A stretch of 64,000 nt of DNA. It comes from Dipylidium caninum. Its lineage: Eukaryota; Platyhelminthes; Cestoda; Cyclophyllidea; Dipylidiidae. The position numbers and the translations under genes are program-made. The stretch's first letter is position 1; each line of letters starts with the position of its first letter. The notes under the pieces were generated by a model that saw nothing but the letters and a program-made list of their open reading frames with translations, was not told the origin of the DNA and ran no database searches. Positions 37,501-49,237 of the stretch are shown here, piece after piece. The stretch covers positions 67,001 to 131,000 of the forward strand of contig QEYB01000725.1 of the NCBI GenBank assembly GCA_017562135.1, written 5' to 3'.

Positions 37501-38648
37501 CGTGCTATCGTACTTACAGTAATATCAAACCACATTTGTTTCCAATCTTCGTATTGTTGACGAGCCCAACAGTTTCCTATATACGCCCACTTATCTACGC
37601 CCACGTGTACGAGCGCTTGGTGTGTAGTCCTTTACTCGTTACCGCGCAATAACATGCCTAATTAAAGCAGCTAGCTGCTCGTCTGTCTAGTTTTGAGTAT
37701 GCTTCTTAGTGTCCTTCCCCCTGACCAAAGCCTTTCCTGCCCTCCAGAATAGAACGCCAAGTGGTAGATCGACTGATCAGTCTGGGGACATAATTGAACA
37801 AAAATGCGGTGGTGAAATTGATGAGCTTCTAGACAGTCTTCGAGGCATCAAATCTCCAACTGAGTCGCTTTGCAGAATCGCACAACTGTAAGTAATCATT
37901 CTTCATCGTCGATTGTCTCTCGACCGCATTTGTATGTTTCCTACGGCTCACCCCTTCCCCATTAGCATCTTTAAGGAAGTCAGACTAAACTGGGGTCGAA
38001 TCCTCGTGTTTTTCTACTTTGGAATCCGATATTTTCTGCGATATGCGGCGGACTATTTGGCGCAGGGCCTTGTGAATCTCTGTTCTCGTGTCGTCAGCGC
38101 TCTGCGTGATATATGCACCGCTGGCATCTTCCAATGGATCGCTGACCATGGCGGATGGGTATGATGGCGCGTTGAATTCGCCATTCCCTTTGTAGGAGCA
38201 AAGATTAGGCAGAGTTAGCTGGTTTCGTACTATCTAAGGCTTGTCGATGTCCTGAAATGGTGCATTTTTATTGGATAAACAGCTACTTTTTAATGTTTTA
38301 AGCACTTAACCATCAACGGTGAGTATTACTTCAAATTGCCTTCTGATGAAAACTTGCGAAAATACACATTTCCATAGTAGATGGTGCCTTTCCTACGGTG
38401 TTTCCACGCATTTTAAATGCCCCTTATTAGAACTCCATATAGCCTTAATGTTGCGCTTAAGCCGTTGGCTCTCGTGTTATTTTGATGGTGATCAACTTCT
38501 TATTCCCTTTCAGTGCCGACTTATGTATAGCGAAGGCACTATCGGCGAAGCGGTTAGTCGTTCATCAGTTAGTTGGCCCTCTTTCGGGAAACTGCTCCTC
38601 GTTGTAGTGGCGATATTCTTTACCTGCCGGTTTCGAGGATCTTCATGA
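31504..38648 (+). CDS. Unidentified gene: N-terminal coiled coils, C-terminal membrane segments
   Basis: Exons supported by splice sites and phase: 31504-31654, 31837-32000, 32090-32160, 32295-32433, 32963-33133, 33263-33359, 35103-35181, 35381-35413, 35571-35726, 36181-36449, 36513-36587, 36651-36737, 37748-37887, 37966-38158, 38514-38648. The first six are Glu/Lys/Gln-rich coiled coil (for example MQLQKMVAEENASLK, RERLQRKLRERR). The middle is acidic and Ser/Asn-rich. The penultimate exon has a hydrophobic stretch (ILVFFYFGIRYFL), and the last ends with LLLVVVAIFF just before the stop. This suggests a tail-anchored or hairpin membrane protein, perhaps a golgin-like or nuclear-envelope tether. 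The 5' end, the link 32433 to 32963 and two later links are unresolved, so it could be more than one gene. Confidence 0.5.
37018..37230 (+). repeat. Dispersed repeat, copy A of an inverted pair
   Basis: About 210 bp here matches, in reverse complement, 39404-39610 at roughly 80-85% identity by eye. The shared part runs from ACCTGCCATACTCAACTCTC to CGAATATGCGGACTGGGGG. Both copies keep an open frame containing PHQNI and LNPYF. It lies in a large intron of the coiled-coil gene. A run of nine G marks its right border, where the similarity stops abruptly. Confidence 0.75.
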
Positions 38649-39117
38649 AATCACCTTTTTATCCGCTTCTTGCCATCTTCATCCCCCTCCCCACCCTTTC
38701 TCTCCCTCCTCCGAGTGCCTGGTATTATTACTAACTTTGACACTTGCGATTTTAAAATTGCACACCTTTTTCGTACAACTTTCTGTGGTTTATTTGGGAA
38801 TATATTTCCACTTGTGCGCAAAGGTGCCCATTTCTCCCGCTCAAACCCTCACGAGGGATGACAAAATTCCTAGAGTAGCCAATTGGGGGGTGTCTACCTC
38901 AAGATTCAACAAGTTCTTACCTTGAATACCAGAAGTGTCTCGACAAATGATAACCCGGACGACTTGTGATATTGCCAACTTCCCTCTCCATTGCACTGCT
39001 CTTCAGTAGCCGTGGAAATGTGTGTAAATGACCACCAAGCTGTAACTTTCATTTCCCGACGTGTGTTTGCGTGAGCCGGACGTGATGGTCCGCATTTTTC
39101 CCTGAACAGGCAGTTTT

Positions 39118-39345
39118 TTGAGGTCATTTTTGTGTTCTCCCAACTTGAAGTGCGTTCCGGGCGGCTACAAGCGATACCGTGTCCACGCATTGTTCTTAGA
39201 TCGGTACTACGACAACAGCCGTTACCCTGGAAGAGGTGGTGACGCTCACCTAGATCTTCTGCTCGAGATGAATCGCGCAGGCGAGGACGTCTGTCGCCTG
39301 AAGTGGACAGTTGCCGTGTCGTCTTTCAATAGTGATATTTCCTAG
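39118..39345 (+). CDS. Orphan coding-like exon
   Basis: After an AG acceptor-like site, 70-odd codons read as a plausible protein (GYKRYRVHALFLDRYYDNSR, then CRLKWTVAVSSFNSD) and end at a stop. Codon use is GC-richer than the surroundings. It may be the terminal exon of a small gene that lies between the coiled-coil gene and repeat copy B. No family is recognised and no upstream exon was found. Confidence 0.35.
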   Translation: MRSFLCSPNLKCVPGGYKRYRVHALFLDRYYDNSRYPGRGGDAHLDLLLEMNRAGEDVCRLKWTVAVSSFNSDIS

Positions 39346-39403
39346 TTAGGGTATCAACTCTGAGGAAGTGGATTTGGTGATTATCCAGCCGAGGATGATG
39401 GTG

Positions 39404-39610
39404 CCCCCCAGTCCGCATATTCGGACGTTACATCTGTTAATAGAGGCATAGAGAGTCTACACCGAGACAACTCGGCTTGAGGACCTCCAGAAGATGATTA
39501 AAAGTGCGAATTGGGGGTTATTTTCTTGAGACAAGGAAATAGGGGTTGAGTGAAATGTTCTGGTGGGGCATGGAAACCGAGAGTTGAGTATGGCAGGTAC
39601 GAAAATATGA
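39404..39610 (-). repeat. Dispersed repeat, copy B of an inverted pair
   Basis: This is the reverse-complement partner of 37018-37230. Differences are scattered substitutions and small indels, and the flanks are unrelated beyond the core, which suggests two insertions of one old element rather than a segmental duplication. The element type is unknown; no transposase, reverse transcriptase or terminal repeat is visible at either copy. Confidence 0.75.
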
Positions 39611-40677
39611 GGTGCCGACGGGCTTAATTAGAATACTCATGATGTGGACATGGGTTTTGTGAGGGGCGAGGCTGTGTTGGTAAAAATAGGCCTTCTTCAT
39701 TGCGTTCGACTGCAGACGTCGTAGCCCATGTGGCCAGGTCTCCAGTTTGGTCAAATGCCTCTCGTGTCATCTTTGTTAATCAGCAAGGCAAAGGTCGCTT
39801 ATTTCCCGTCATTTGACAACCGTCCTGAGGCATGCAGAAATGGTCGACGCACCTCAGATATTTCATTCGTAGCCAAATGATCTACTTCCGGCGCGCAATA
39901 AACAACTACGGCTGCCTAATTAAAACAAAGCAATGCGATGTCTGCTTACCGGATATGACGCAAAATGATTTCTGCTAGTCTTTTGAATGTCACAGCGAAG
40001 AAATACAACAATGTGATGGTAACTGGAGGGAATAACTGACCTAGGCGCCTCCCCTCGAGGAAACCGCTGGGGAGGGTGGGTTCGCCCACTCGAGCCAAGA
40101 CCTGGGCCAACCCTCTGCGGATCAACAGGTCGGCACCCACCCGGGGTTTTCATTCTGGCTCTTCAGGAAACAAGGCCTTGGCCTTGGTACATTCTCAACG
40201 TCAACGGGGCCAGGCGGTTCTACACGGCGTCCACTCTCCAGTTGGTAGCACACACACAACCTCCTTCTGCAGTGTCTCCGTCAAAAGAAGCGTTGGATCT
40301 CGGAAAAATGCACGATTCCCGATCTTTATGACTCCGATTGGCCTCATCCCCTCGTGGGATGGCGTCTCTGCCTTTACTTTTTAACTCTCTGTGTTGAGTT
40401 TTCTTGCATGACAGTCGCTGTATAAAAATTAATACTAAGGTACCCAATGTCTCGACATCTAACTATATTGACGCGCATATAAGTATACATAGCTGGTATG
40501 TGTGGCCTTAGTGCCTTTTGCACGCAGTCATGACTTCCATCCAAATCAAACGCCCAATACCTCAAATTTGCTGCGCCTGAGGGTTGAGGGGCCGAGGTGG
40601 ATGGGAGCCGAACGGGGCTCTGAGAAATATTCTTAACGTCAAAAAGAGCCTCAGAGCAAACATCTGTGCACACAGCG

Positions 40678-41100
40678 ACATTTCGAGAAGATGGCGGTGA
40701 TATAAACCGGAGTTCATCGAGTAGAGCTGTAGCTCAGGCCTGTCGACGCAAAAAAACTGTCGCGTTCAAACGTACACGCACCTTTTCCGAACGCACAATA
40801 ATAAACCGTGCGCAGTATCTGGCGGATCCCAGCCTAAGCGGTCTTGCTTCTAGTAATGGAGGGCGGCGGAATTATCACGCGCATGCAAGAAGAATAACAA
40901 ATGGTCTTTATGGGGACGAGGATGTCTTCCTTCTGCCATTATTTCAGAACAAGTTTAATAGCTCAGCGTATGAACACTTGGTACGGACGGCATTATCGCT
41001 ACCCCCGGTAGGCCTCTGTTTATGGACTTCTAAGGTCACCCAGTGGTGTGATTTAGGGGAACCACAATCTCGTGCTCTGCTCCTGAGAGAGCTTGAGTAA
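40678..41100 (+). CDS. Orphan terminal exon, about 140 residues
   Basis: Acceptor CACACAG precedes 140 open codons ending LLLRELE and a stop. The content looks coding: a basic stretch (RRKKTVAFKRTRTF), then GDEDVFLLPLFQNKFNSSA and WCDLGEPQSR. There is no ATG near the 5' end, so it should be a 3' exon. Upstream GC-rich DNA at 40050-40380 is open in several frames and may hold partner exons. I do not recognise the protein. Confidence 0.4.
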   Translation, partial: TFREDGGDINRSSSSRAVAQACRRKKTVAFKRTRTFSERTIINRAQYLADPSLSGLASSNGGRRNYHAHARRITNGLYGDEDVFLLPLFQNKFNSSAYEHLVRTALSLPPVGLCLWTSKVTQWCDLGEPQSRALLLRELE

Positions 41101-42238
41101 GGCCCAAGTAACCATCTGAGCTCAGGATTGATCCAACCCCATGTTCAAAACCTCCTCAACCACTCTTATCCCAGAGTAACGCACGAAGCTACCGCTGACT
41201 GTAGCAATGCTCAAACATGCAAGCGTTTCCAAATGACGGTTTTGGGAACGGAGGGATGACTTCACTAGTATGTCATAATAGACACCGAACCAGTCAATCA
41301 TTGTCACAAATGCAATGAGATGGGGCGAGAGCAGACTAGCGCGAAGCGAAGAGGACAAGATGCTGCTTTAATTTGGAAAGTGCCCCCGTCACTAACGAGT
41401 ATGCAACTTTCACGACAAATGAGGCTGACCCACGGTGTGTTTAACTTGGAAATTAAAGTTCCCCCGAAAATGGTTTTAAATATTTTTAAATGTCCTCAAA
41501 TCAGCAAGTCATGAGTCTCTTGCATGAGCAAGTTGTGTCGCCGTCGAGAAATCGCGGCCGGGAAGTACTTGGGACAAGTGTTACCAGTCACATGACAGAT
41601 CAAGAACGACTTGTACATATAAAGAAGAAAAGCAAAAGAACCTTTTATTCTAAGAGGATGAAAACCATGTGAGATAGTGATCAAGACTGAGCAAAATATA
41701 ATTTCACATTTTCGGAGGGGGAGATTAAGAAGATTTGAAATACATTTACGCCCCTCACGAAAAGTAAGTGTAAACAAATATCAAAAATTCAGACGATTTC
41801 AGTTTTTACTGAAAAGCGATAGTGTTCATTTTGAATAAACAAGAAGAGGTGTGATAGAACTATCTGGTGGAGGCGAATGGTGGTGCCAATTCAAAATCCC
41901 TTTGACACTCAAGGGACCTCTCGAAGAGGAAGGGGAGGGACACACAATGAGGGCCGAAATGGCCGCTCGTAAGCGCGAAAGGACCTGGCCAATTAGAGCC
42001 ATAGTTGTTGACCGCGTCCCACAAACCCGTTGTCGAAGCCAACAAAGGCACTCTTGCCTATCCATGGCATTATATTAAGGATCTATATCATTTAATAATA
42101 CTTACTAACAAATAAAGAGTAGGCATTATATAAGATAAAGCCCAGAACTAAAGGCAGCCAATAGGCTCACCAAAAATCTACGATAAAGGCTAACATAACA
42201 GTGTTATAAATTCGGCTCACTGTTTGGCCGGCAATCGA

Positions 42239-44618
42239 TCAGTAAAAAGGATACGCCAGGGAACGACGTGGATAGCCACCGTTGCAGTGCAGCACGCAGC
42301 AAAAGCCGTCTGCGAAACGACCATTAATGAAATAGCAACGCGGCACGAGATGATGGAGGCTGAACCCTCGATGACGATAGAAACGCAAAGCGATGCGATT
42401 GGTACACTCTGTGTGTAGATAGACTGCACGACAAGGCACATGTGTCCGATGATGCTGCCATAGCCAACGCACAAACTCCTCCTGATGCGAACTCAGATGC
42501 AGGGGCAACAAGGTCTGACAGGAAAGACATCAATACGGCATTCTCATCGAAGAAAAAAAATCATTATTTCGTGTATTTACTCTGACAACCTACATTACAA
42601 TCCTGGGACTCAATAGGCAGTCGATGCTTCAAAGTACTGTCATTGCTACAAGAGTTAGCGAAATCTCTTTGCCTTTTCGCGTGGTCGACAATCACTGAGA
42701 GCAGAAGGGAGCCTAAAAACATCATCTGAAATTTACATATGCTTCAATAAACCATGGCTTTAACGAATAAGTAGCTGCATATAACTCTCCTGTCGACACT
42801 TTAGTTAAACTCAACATTTCAGAGCAAGTTGAAAGAAAAATACCGAAGAGAACAATCATTTTATCTAGTTCGAAGGTGGAATCAATAGGGTGCGGTGATA
42901 TTTGGGGCCTACTGAAAAAAATTATGGAAATTCAAGCCAAATCATATCCTAGATTTTTGACAATAAACCCATCAAATTTTTGATCAGCAAGCAAATAGTT
43001 GGAAAGGTGCATGTACACGGGAGCTTTCTTATTTCACAATTCATGGAGTGAGAAGCTACCAAGTTTGGTTTTTTTTAATACATCATGGATCAGATATACT
43101 AATTAATTCACTGATACTCGCCATTACGCATTTACCTATTTGTCTGATGCGTTAAACACCATAAAGAGAAGTAAGAAGGTGGTACACTGCGAGATAATAT
43201 GCATCACCTGGAAATCCTAACGGAACCTCTCGCGATGTTTACACAGGCCTTCAAGGGAGACAGGCGAAATGTCACATACGGAACAAATAAATGAAAAAGG
43301 TTGAGAGATGACATGAATACCAAGCACTAAAAGATATCCTTTCTGTTTGGTAGCGCAAACCTGTCACCGGTGAAACCGAACGACATTAACAATGTTATAA
43401 TTTTACGGTAATACGAACGTGTATACAACCTACTAGCAAGGAAGCAATATAATAGCCTGAGTGGGCTAATTTTAATATGTATCCTTCAATGATCAGGAAC
43501 TTAAGTTATGCTTAACGGAACTGGCCTAACGTGAGAGATACATTCGATTTGGAATTTATCAGTTGATAATACTTGAAAATGAAAGGTGACGACCATTTTT
43601 TTGAATCCGAAGAAAAGGAAGTTTGGTAACTTAAATCATCCGGTATGGGTGAGGAGCCGTCAACAAAATTGCTCTCAGCAACGACACATAAGATGCTAAT
43701 TAACCTAGCAAAAATCAAGAAGCGATCAAGGAAAATTCGTCAGCATAGGATCCTTAACCTACCGGTATATTGGTGAAAAGGTGATGTTTTGATAAGAGAT
43801 CTTGCTACCATGCTCCTCAAAAGTTATTCAGAATTAGCATAAGTGTATATTTGAGCATAAAAAATGTGGGACAGACAAGTTCAAATCGAAGAATAAAAGT
43901 CGAATATATGACCACTTAAGCCCAAATACTTTAAATTTGAAAACGGCGCAACTAACCGAAGCTTCGATTGGTAGGAAATACCTGCTTATAGTTAATTGAC
44001 ATCAACATATGAAGCAAAATATCTCAATTATTTAAAAAGAACAGGTGGAACCGACAGGAAGTTTGTATTTAGTAAGAATATAGACCAGTTTTAAACTAGG
44101 TAAATATAAAGTAGCGTCTATTCCGGATACGAACAGAAATCCGCCAGAGTAATGTTACAAATATCAACACATAACAAAATAAACGTACCAATACCGCATT
44201 TTCGGTATTGTGAAGTAACGGCTAGGCTGAGAATATACATCACCACTGATTCATCGGCCAAACGTGGATGAATTATTGTCCGATCCTGACGAAAAAGTGG
44301 AATAGTTAGCGATTATGGTTTTTAAACGATGTTTAAGTACATAAACGTACGGCCATTTTGCAGCTGCTAATGGGACGGTACTCAGCAACGATAAAACCGA
44401 CAACAGATTCAGCCTCCTCCGACCCCTCTTTGAAACACTGAGTGTTGAAGTGACGAAGACAGGCAAGGAGTGTAACGTAACGGCTCGTAGAGACCAGTTC
44501 ATTGTACCATATATCGGGATAGCGAACGGGAAAGCACTCCAGACAAAGACGTTGAATTGCAACGAGGTCTGTTGGGCGCACCAGACGAAGCTCGATTGAA
44601 CTGACTACATCTGATATC
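42239..44618 (-). CDS. NAA60: N-alpha-acetyltransferase 60 (GNAT family), 5' exon missing
   Basis: This Golgi-associated enzyme acetylates N-termini of transmembrane proteins. Exons, minus strand: 44618-44351 (IELRLVRPTDL, CFPVRYPDIWY, VVGFIVAEYRP), 44285-44189 (VVMYILSLAVTSQYRKCGIG) and 42514-42239 (RAVYLHTECTN, FYRHRGF, VLHCNGGYPRR). The second exon contains the acetyl-CoA binding motif QYRKCGIG. The third matches the family's ING GH(P) region. No in-frame ATG precedes the first exon, so a short 5' exon must lie beyond 44618. The junction between the second and third exons is out of phase by one, suggesting a missed micro-exon or an indel. The stop at 42239 comes earlier than in vertebrate NAA60. 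Confidence 0.9.
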
Positions 44619-45586
44619 CTGATTAAATAAAATGCGCAATCATAGATAACACTGGAATCAAAACATGCGACCAATAATAGAAAGGTTTGAAATCACGATA
44701 GCCACATGGTAATTACAATTATATGAACAAAATATGTTAAAGCGGGTCGTGGGGAGGACCAATTCAATGCTGCTACACACCCCAGGGCCATTCGTCAGCA
44801 CAGTGTGCTCAAAGCCCCGCCGTAATCCGCCATCAATTAAAATAAGCAGGTTTTACCGTGATCCTTGCACTTTATGCAAATATCTGAGTACACGGCCTTT
44901 ATTTTCATGGTCTTTACCTGACGTTTTTTCATTCGTACATTTGTTATCGAGCTTTTGTGGATACATTCCTAGGAGTTATTCGCTGAAACGAACCTTTCGA
45001 CTGGGAACCCACCCACATCCGCCGAGCCCGCAAATGTCGACGTCAACCTCAGCAAGCATCCCCCCACCTCACCCTTTCTTCTAGCGGAGACACCTATACC
45101 CACAGGGTCCACCCGCACAAGCTACCCCACGGCCCCCGCAACCCCGAGGTCCACACCCGCCAATTAATAATTGTTGCAACACTGACCCCACCACCAGCGC
45201 AACCCATGAACTCCCCAGCGCCCAACAGCCACCCTCGCGGCTACTAAGCAGCACTCAAACTTCCTTTAAATAACGCGAGACTCTCTAGAGGCCCGGTCCC
45301 GGACTGACTTGTGGTCGTCAGCGGCGACGCGGCTCCTCAAGCTCAGCAAAAATTCTCCAAAATTAGATACCACCTCAGAAAATTATCAGGTTTATTACTA
45401 AAACGCTCTTGCGTACTGCTAAGTCCTCACAGTAGAGGCGCGCGCGGAAAGTGGTATAAAAATGGCAGATTATAAGACAATGAGAGCCAGCGATCAATTA
45501 AAATGCATACACAATTAGAAGAGTCAGAAGAGTGACAAAGGCAGAGAATTAATAAAGAAGAAATGGGGAGGAGGTGTACGACAACC
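44619..45586. other. Intergenic region between NAA60 and the low-complexity gene
   Basis: This should include the missing 5' exon and promoter of NAA60 near its left end. A C-rich block at 44990-45270 has no sustained protein-like frame. A TTTATT at 45391-45396 is AATAAA on the minus strand, about 190 nt after the stop of the next minus-strand gene, and may be its poly(A) signal. Confidence 0.35.
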
Positions 45587-48500
45587 CTATCGGTCGGTGG
45601 TGTCGTTGGTATTGACGCCAGAGGCAGGAACTCGAACGAGAGGAGGAGGTGAAAGAGGCGGGGGCGAGGAAAGCGAGGGTGACTCTGCAGAGGTGACCTT
45701 ACCAGCGGATGAGTGTTTAAAAGCATCAGTCACCGTCACCGAGAGGGATGCCGACGGGCTTGAAGGGGATGACGGCGGCTCCGGTGTAAAATATTGATCC
45801 GCGGCAGACAGTGCGTCCACTGCAAAACAAACACCAATTTCACATCAAAACAGGACCAGGTGCCGTTTAGAACCAATTCCCACACGCCCACCAATAAGCA
45901 GTCAAAATTCGCAGAAATCATGTGTCGATTCATGCAGGGGGCGGAAGAGCATGCACAAACAACACCGACGTAGGCGACGTAGACGTGGAAGCCGACGACG
46001 AACCTTGGTCAACGAGACTGCAGAAGCTAGAAGAGGTCACGGACGCCGTCTCAGATGCCCGAGTAGCGGGAAGAGAGGATGAAAGGAGCAAGTTGGCCGA
46101 CGGTGCAGATACACACGAACTGCTCTGTGTCGTTGCAGCCCGACGTCGTGTGGGATGATGTTGTTGAATGGCAGGCATTTGCTGTTGTTGCTTCACCTTA
46201 GAGATTGTGAGAGAAGATGTCGAAGACGAGGAGGACGCGCCCTCGTCTCCTGCTGCTGGCACAGCCTTCTTCGCCTCAATGTCAGGTGTAGCAGGAGTTG
46301 AAATTGGCTCAGTGGGGCTTTCTAACGCAACCAAAAGATTTCACCTCTACAGTGACACGCGGACCACCCCCCCCCCCCCCTACCAAACTATGCACGTTAC
46401 CACTTAGTCTTAAAGGACCAACAACATACTACTCTAGCAGTGATCTAAACAAAAGTGAAGGTATGTTTCCTATTAGCCGATGCGCAGGTTGAGAGTGAAT
46501 CCATCTACACCCTTTTAGCTGACATCCTACGAAATAAAACCTAGTTCTCTGTCATCCACAGGAAACATATATAAAACAGTAAATGAGGAAGAAGATCAGA
46601 CGGTAAAAGGAGTGTTTTGATTAGCATGTACATCGTCAAGACGAACGGCGAAAAATACTTTAATGATACCTTCCAGCCAAAGAGACTTTAGCAGCATAAG
46701 CATTCAAATAATGTCTTGTCTTTAACGTATAAAAAACACTGGTACGTGAGAGTAATGAATAAATTCATGAACAAGTGTATCACCTAAATTCAGCTCACAC
46801 GAAGTAAAACAAACTGTTGTATTTGATTGCCCATGATTATTTACCTAGTCCGGCAAACCGTTCTTTGGAGAAGGTATCACTTCGTTTAAACTGTCGGTAG
46901 CCAATTTACTTTTGAGTTGTTCGCAAGGAAGCAATTACGGCAGGGAGAATACTCTCGAAACTTGATTTTAATATCCAAATGGGTGATACATGAAAGTGGT
47001 CGAACATACCGATATTTTTCCTTTTCGTAGTAGCAGAATCAACAACAGCTGAGGTCGGTTTTGCAGGATCGGAGGGTTCGACGGGAGAGTGTATCTCTGC
47101 ATCCAACACCACTGGTTCTTCGCTTAATTTACCAATTACCTCGTTGGTAGGTGAGGCGGTGGCGGAAGTGGCAATAGCAGTCATTGAAGAAGCAGGAGGC
47201 GGTGTGGGCGACGCAATCGGACGCGATTGGTAGTGATGCCGTGTACCTAGAATAACAAAAAACTAACCTGGATGAAATCAGTCTTTCAAAAAGTGGAAAT
47301 AAAATTGATTACGATGGCTCGAAACGTTAAAATATAACGTTTGGAGATCTAAACCGTTCCCCTGGTAGGTTATCAAAACTAGTCTTCAATAATAAGTATC
47401 GCTCTAAAACCGAAAATAAGTATCGCTCTAAAACCGAAAACGGTGCATAGTAATGGAAGAATTCCTAAACAGCAATCCTACCCATAATTGGCACTTGGAA
47501 AGATGCAAATTCCAACATGAAAGCCGCAACCCGGAACCATAAAACATACAAGCCCAGGTATAAACCTGTGCACAAAATTTTATCGACACCCATTAAATTA
47601 GAACAAACCATTGGTAATTTTACCTCTCTAATATCAACAAATCACTGACGACAAAAGGAGCGTAGTCATATCTTTGACTATTACAGTGTGCCAATTTGAG
47701 CGTTAAAATTCTCCGATAGACAGGAAGCCGATAAATCAATTACAGGTAGGAAGAATATACAGTAGATTAAGTGGGGAAGAACGAGAACTAAAACTAGAGG
47801 TATAAAAGAAGCAAATCGCCAACTTCAAGAACACGACAAACCCCACACCACGAAATAAATTAAGTACAGGTTTGAGCCAACCTCACAAAATACTAGGAAT
47901 TCAAGAAAATGAACATTAATAAAGATCAGATGTTATAGTAAGTAGCATTAATTCGAATTAAAATAACCTACAAGCACATGCAAGAAGTGGAAGTGTCCGT
48001 CCAAAACCAGAGCAATTTAAAACACCCATAATTTTAAGCAACAAACATAAACCACTTGCCAAACTGTACGAACCCATCAGTTATAAATTACAGGTATCAT
48101 TTACGCGAAGGAGCATTCATGAAACTCAGACTAGTCGATGGACGAATTACAAAGTAAAAAGTGAGCCGAGTCTAAATGCGTCCAAGCGTCGAGAAGCCCT
48201 AACGTATGTGCCATAAATGCAAAGCACGAGAGGTAGCCACTTGAAACTCTCTGATGTATATACATGCACAAATAGCACGAACATACAAACAGCCGATGGG
48301 AATGTGGGTTTTTCAGTGATTTCTACGCATGTTTTCTTGTCGCACACCAGTCCACCAGCGTCTGTAGGGTCTGAAATTACCTGCGGGACGGTTAATCGCA
48401 TTATTGGGTGAATTCTGCCGATTTGTCAGTGTCCCACGCTGCCACGAATGGTTGTCTGAAAGATGTTAGCAATGGGAGACCTTAGAGCATGCGGAAGGTA

Positions 48501-49237
48501 GATTCAAGTGCAATAGTTCGCTTACTCTGTAGCGAAGTAACATGGCCACTCCCACGATGATTGTGGTGACGTCGGAGAGAACCCGTGTTAGGATATTCAC
48601 CGTTTTCAGAAAACTTTCGCCCACTTCCACCGCTATTGACGGACCAGTTGCTTCCAGTGGAATTCTGGTTGTAACGAAAGTGTTGTCCTCTGTGAGGAGA
48701 ATTAATATGTCCTCCCATTCGTGGAGACGTTGGGACCATTGCTTGCTGTTGGTGGTGTTGGTGACCAGGATGCATTGTTGAAACGATGTCGCACGGATCA
48801 TGACAGCGACCACTTTTGCAGTCTATTGTAAATTGTCTCCATTCTGTCGTGAACAAAAGAATTGGATAAATTGTAAGGAAGATACTACGGTAAGACGGAT
48901 CATAAGGTTTACCTTTCATCATAAAATCGAAGAGTGTTTTCGAAAAAGGAAGACCGGGAGCTGGTGGTGGAGTTCTTAGATTGGACCCAGGATGATGACC
49001 ACTAAAGTGATTGTGACCACTATAAAAACCGCCGTCGCCGCGATATCGACCACGTGGAACAAAGGAACGGTGGTTTTGGTGATGTTGGACATGCATAATT
49101 GGATGGTGGCTGGTTGAAGTATTAGAAGTTTGGCCACAGCCGTCGGTATTCTGAACTGGACTAGGATTGTTCTGAGTTGGTAGCATTTGGTCTGGCGTAC
49201 CAATTCCCTTTCCAGAAAAAGAGTTCGTCTTTCGCAT
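45587..49237 (-). CDS. Low-complexity protein rich in His, Gln, Ser, Pro with RG motifs
   Basis: Exons, minus strand: 49237-48913, 48843-48526, 47246-47010, 46321-46004, 45819-45587. All phases agree, giving about 476 residues from a real ATG at 49237. The N-terminal third is His/Gly/Arg-rich with RGRYRGDGG and SGHNHFSGHH. The middle has HQHHQQQ and RRHHNHRGSG. The C-terminal half is Ser/Thr/Pro/Ala-rich with KQQQQ and poly-Pro. No folded domain is visible. The composition suggests an RNA-binding or ribonucleoprotein-granule component, but that is inference. The first intron (48844-48912, 69 nt) is a multiple of three without a stop, so retention would add 23 residues. Confidence 0.7.
46367..46380. 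repeat. Homopolymer C14
   Basis: Fourteen consecutive C lie just upstream (minus-strand sense) of exon 4 of the low-complexity gene, within its intron. Such a run is prone to length errors in sequencing. Confidence 0.9.
47391..47438. repeat. Perfect tandem duplication, 24 bp x 2
   Basis: The unit begins AATAAGTATCGC and is repeated head to tail without change in an intron of the low-complexity gene. The lack of divergence suggests a recent duplication or an assembly artefact. Confidence 0.9.
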
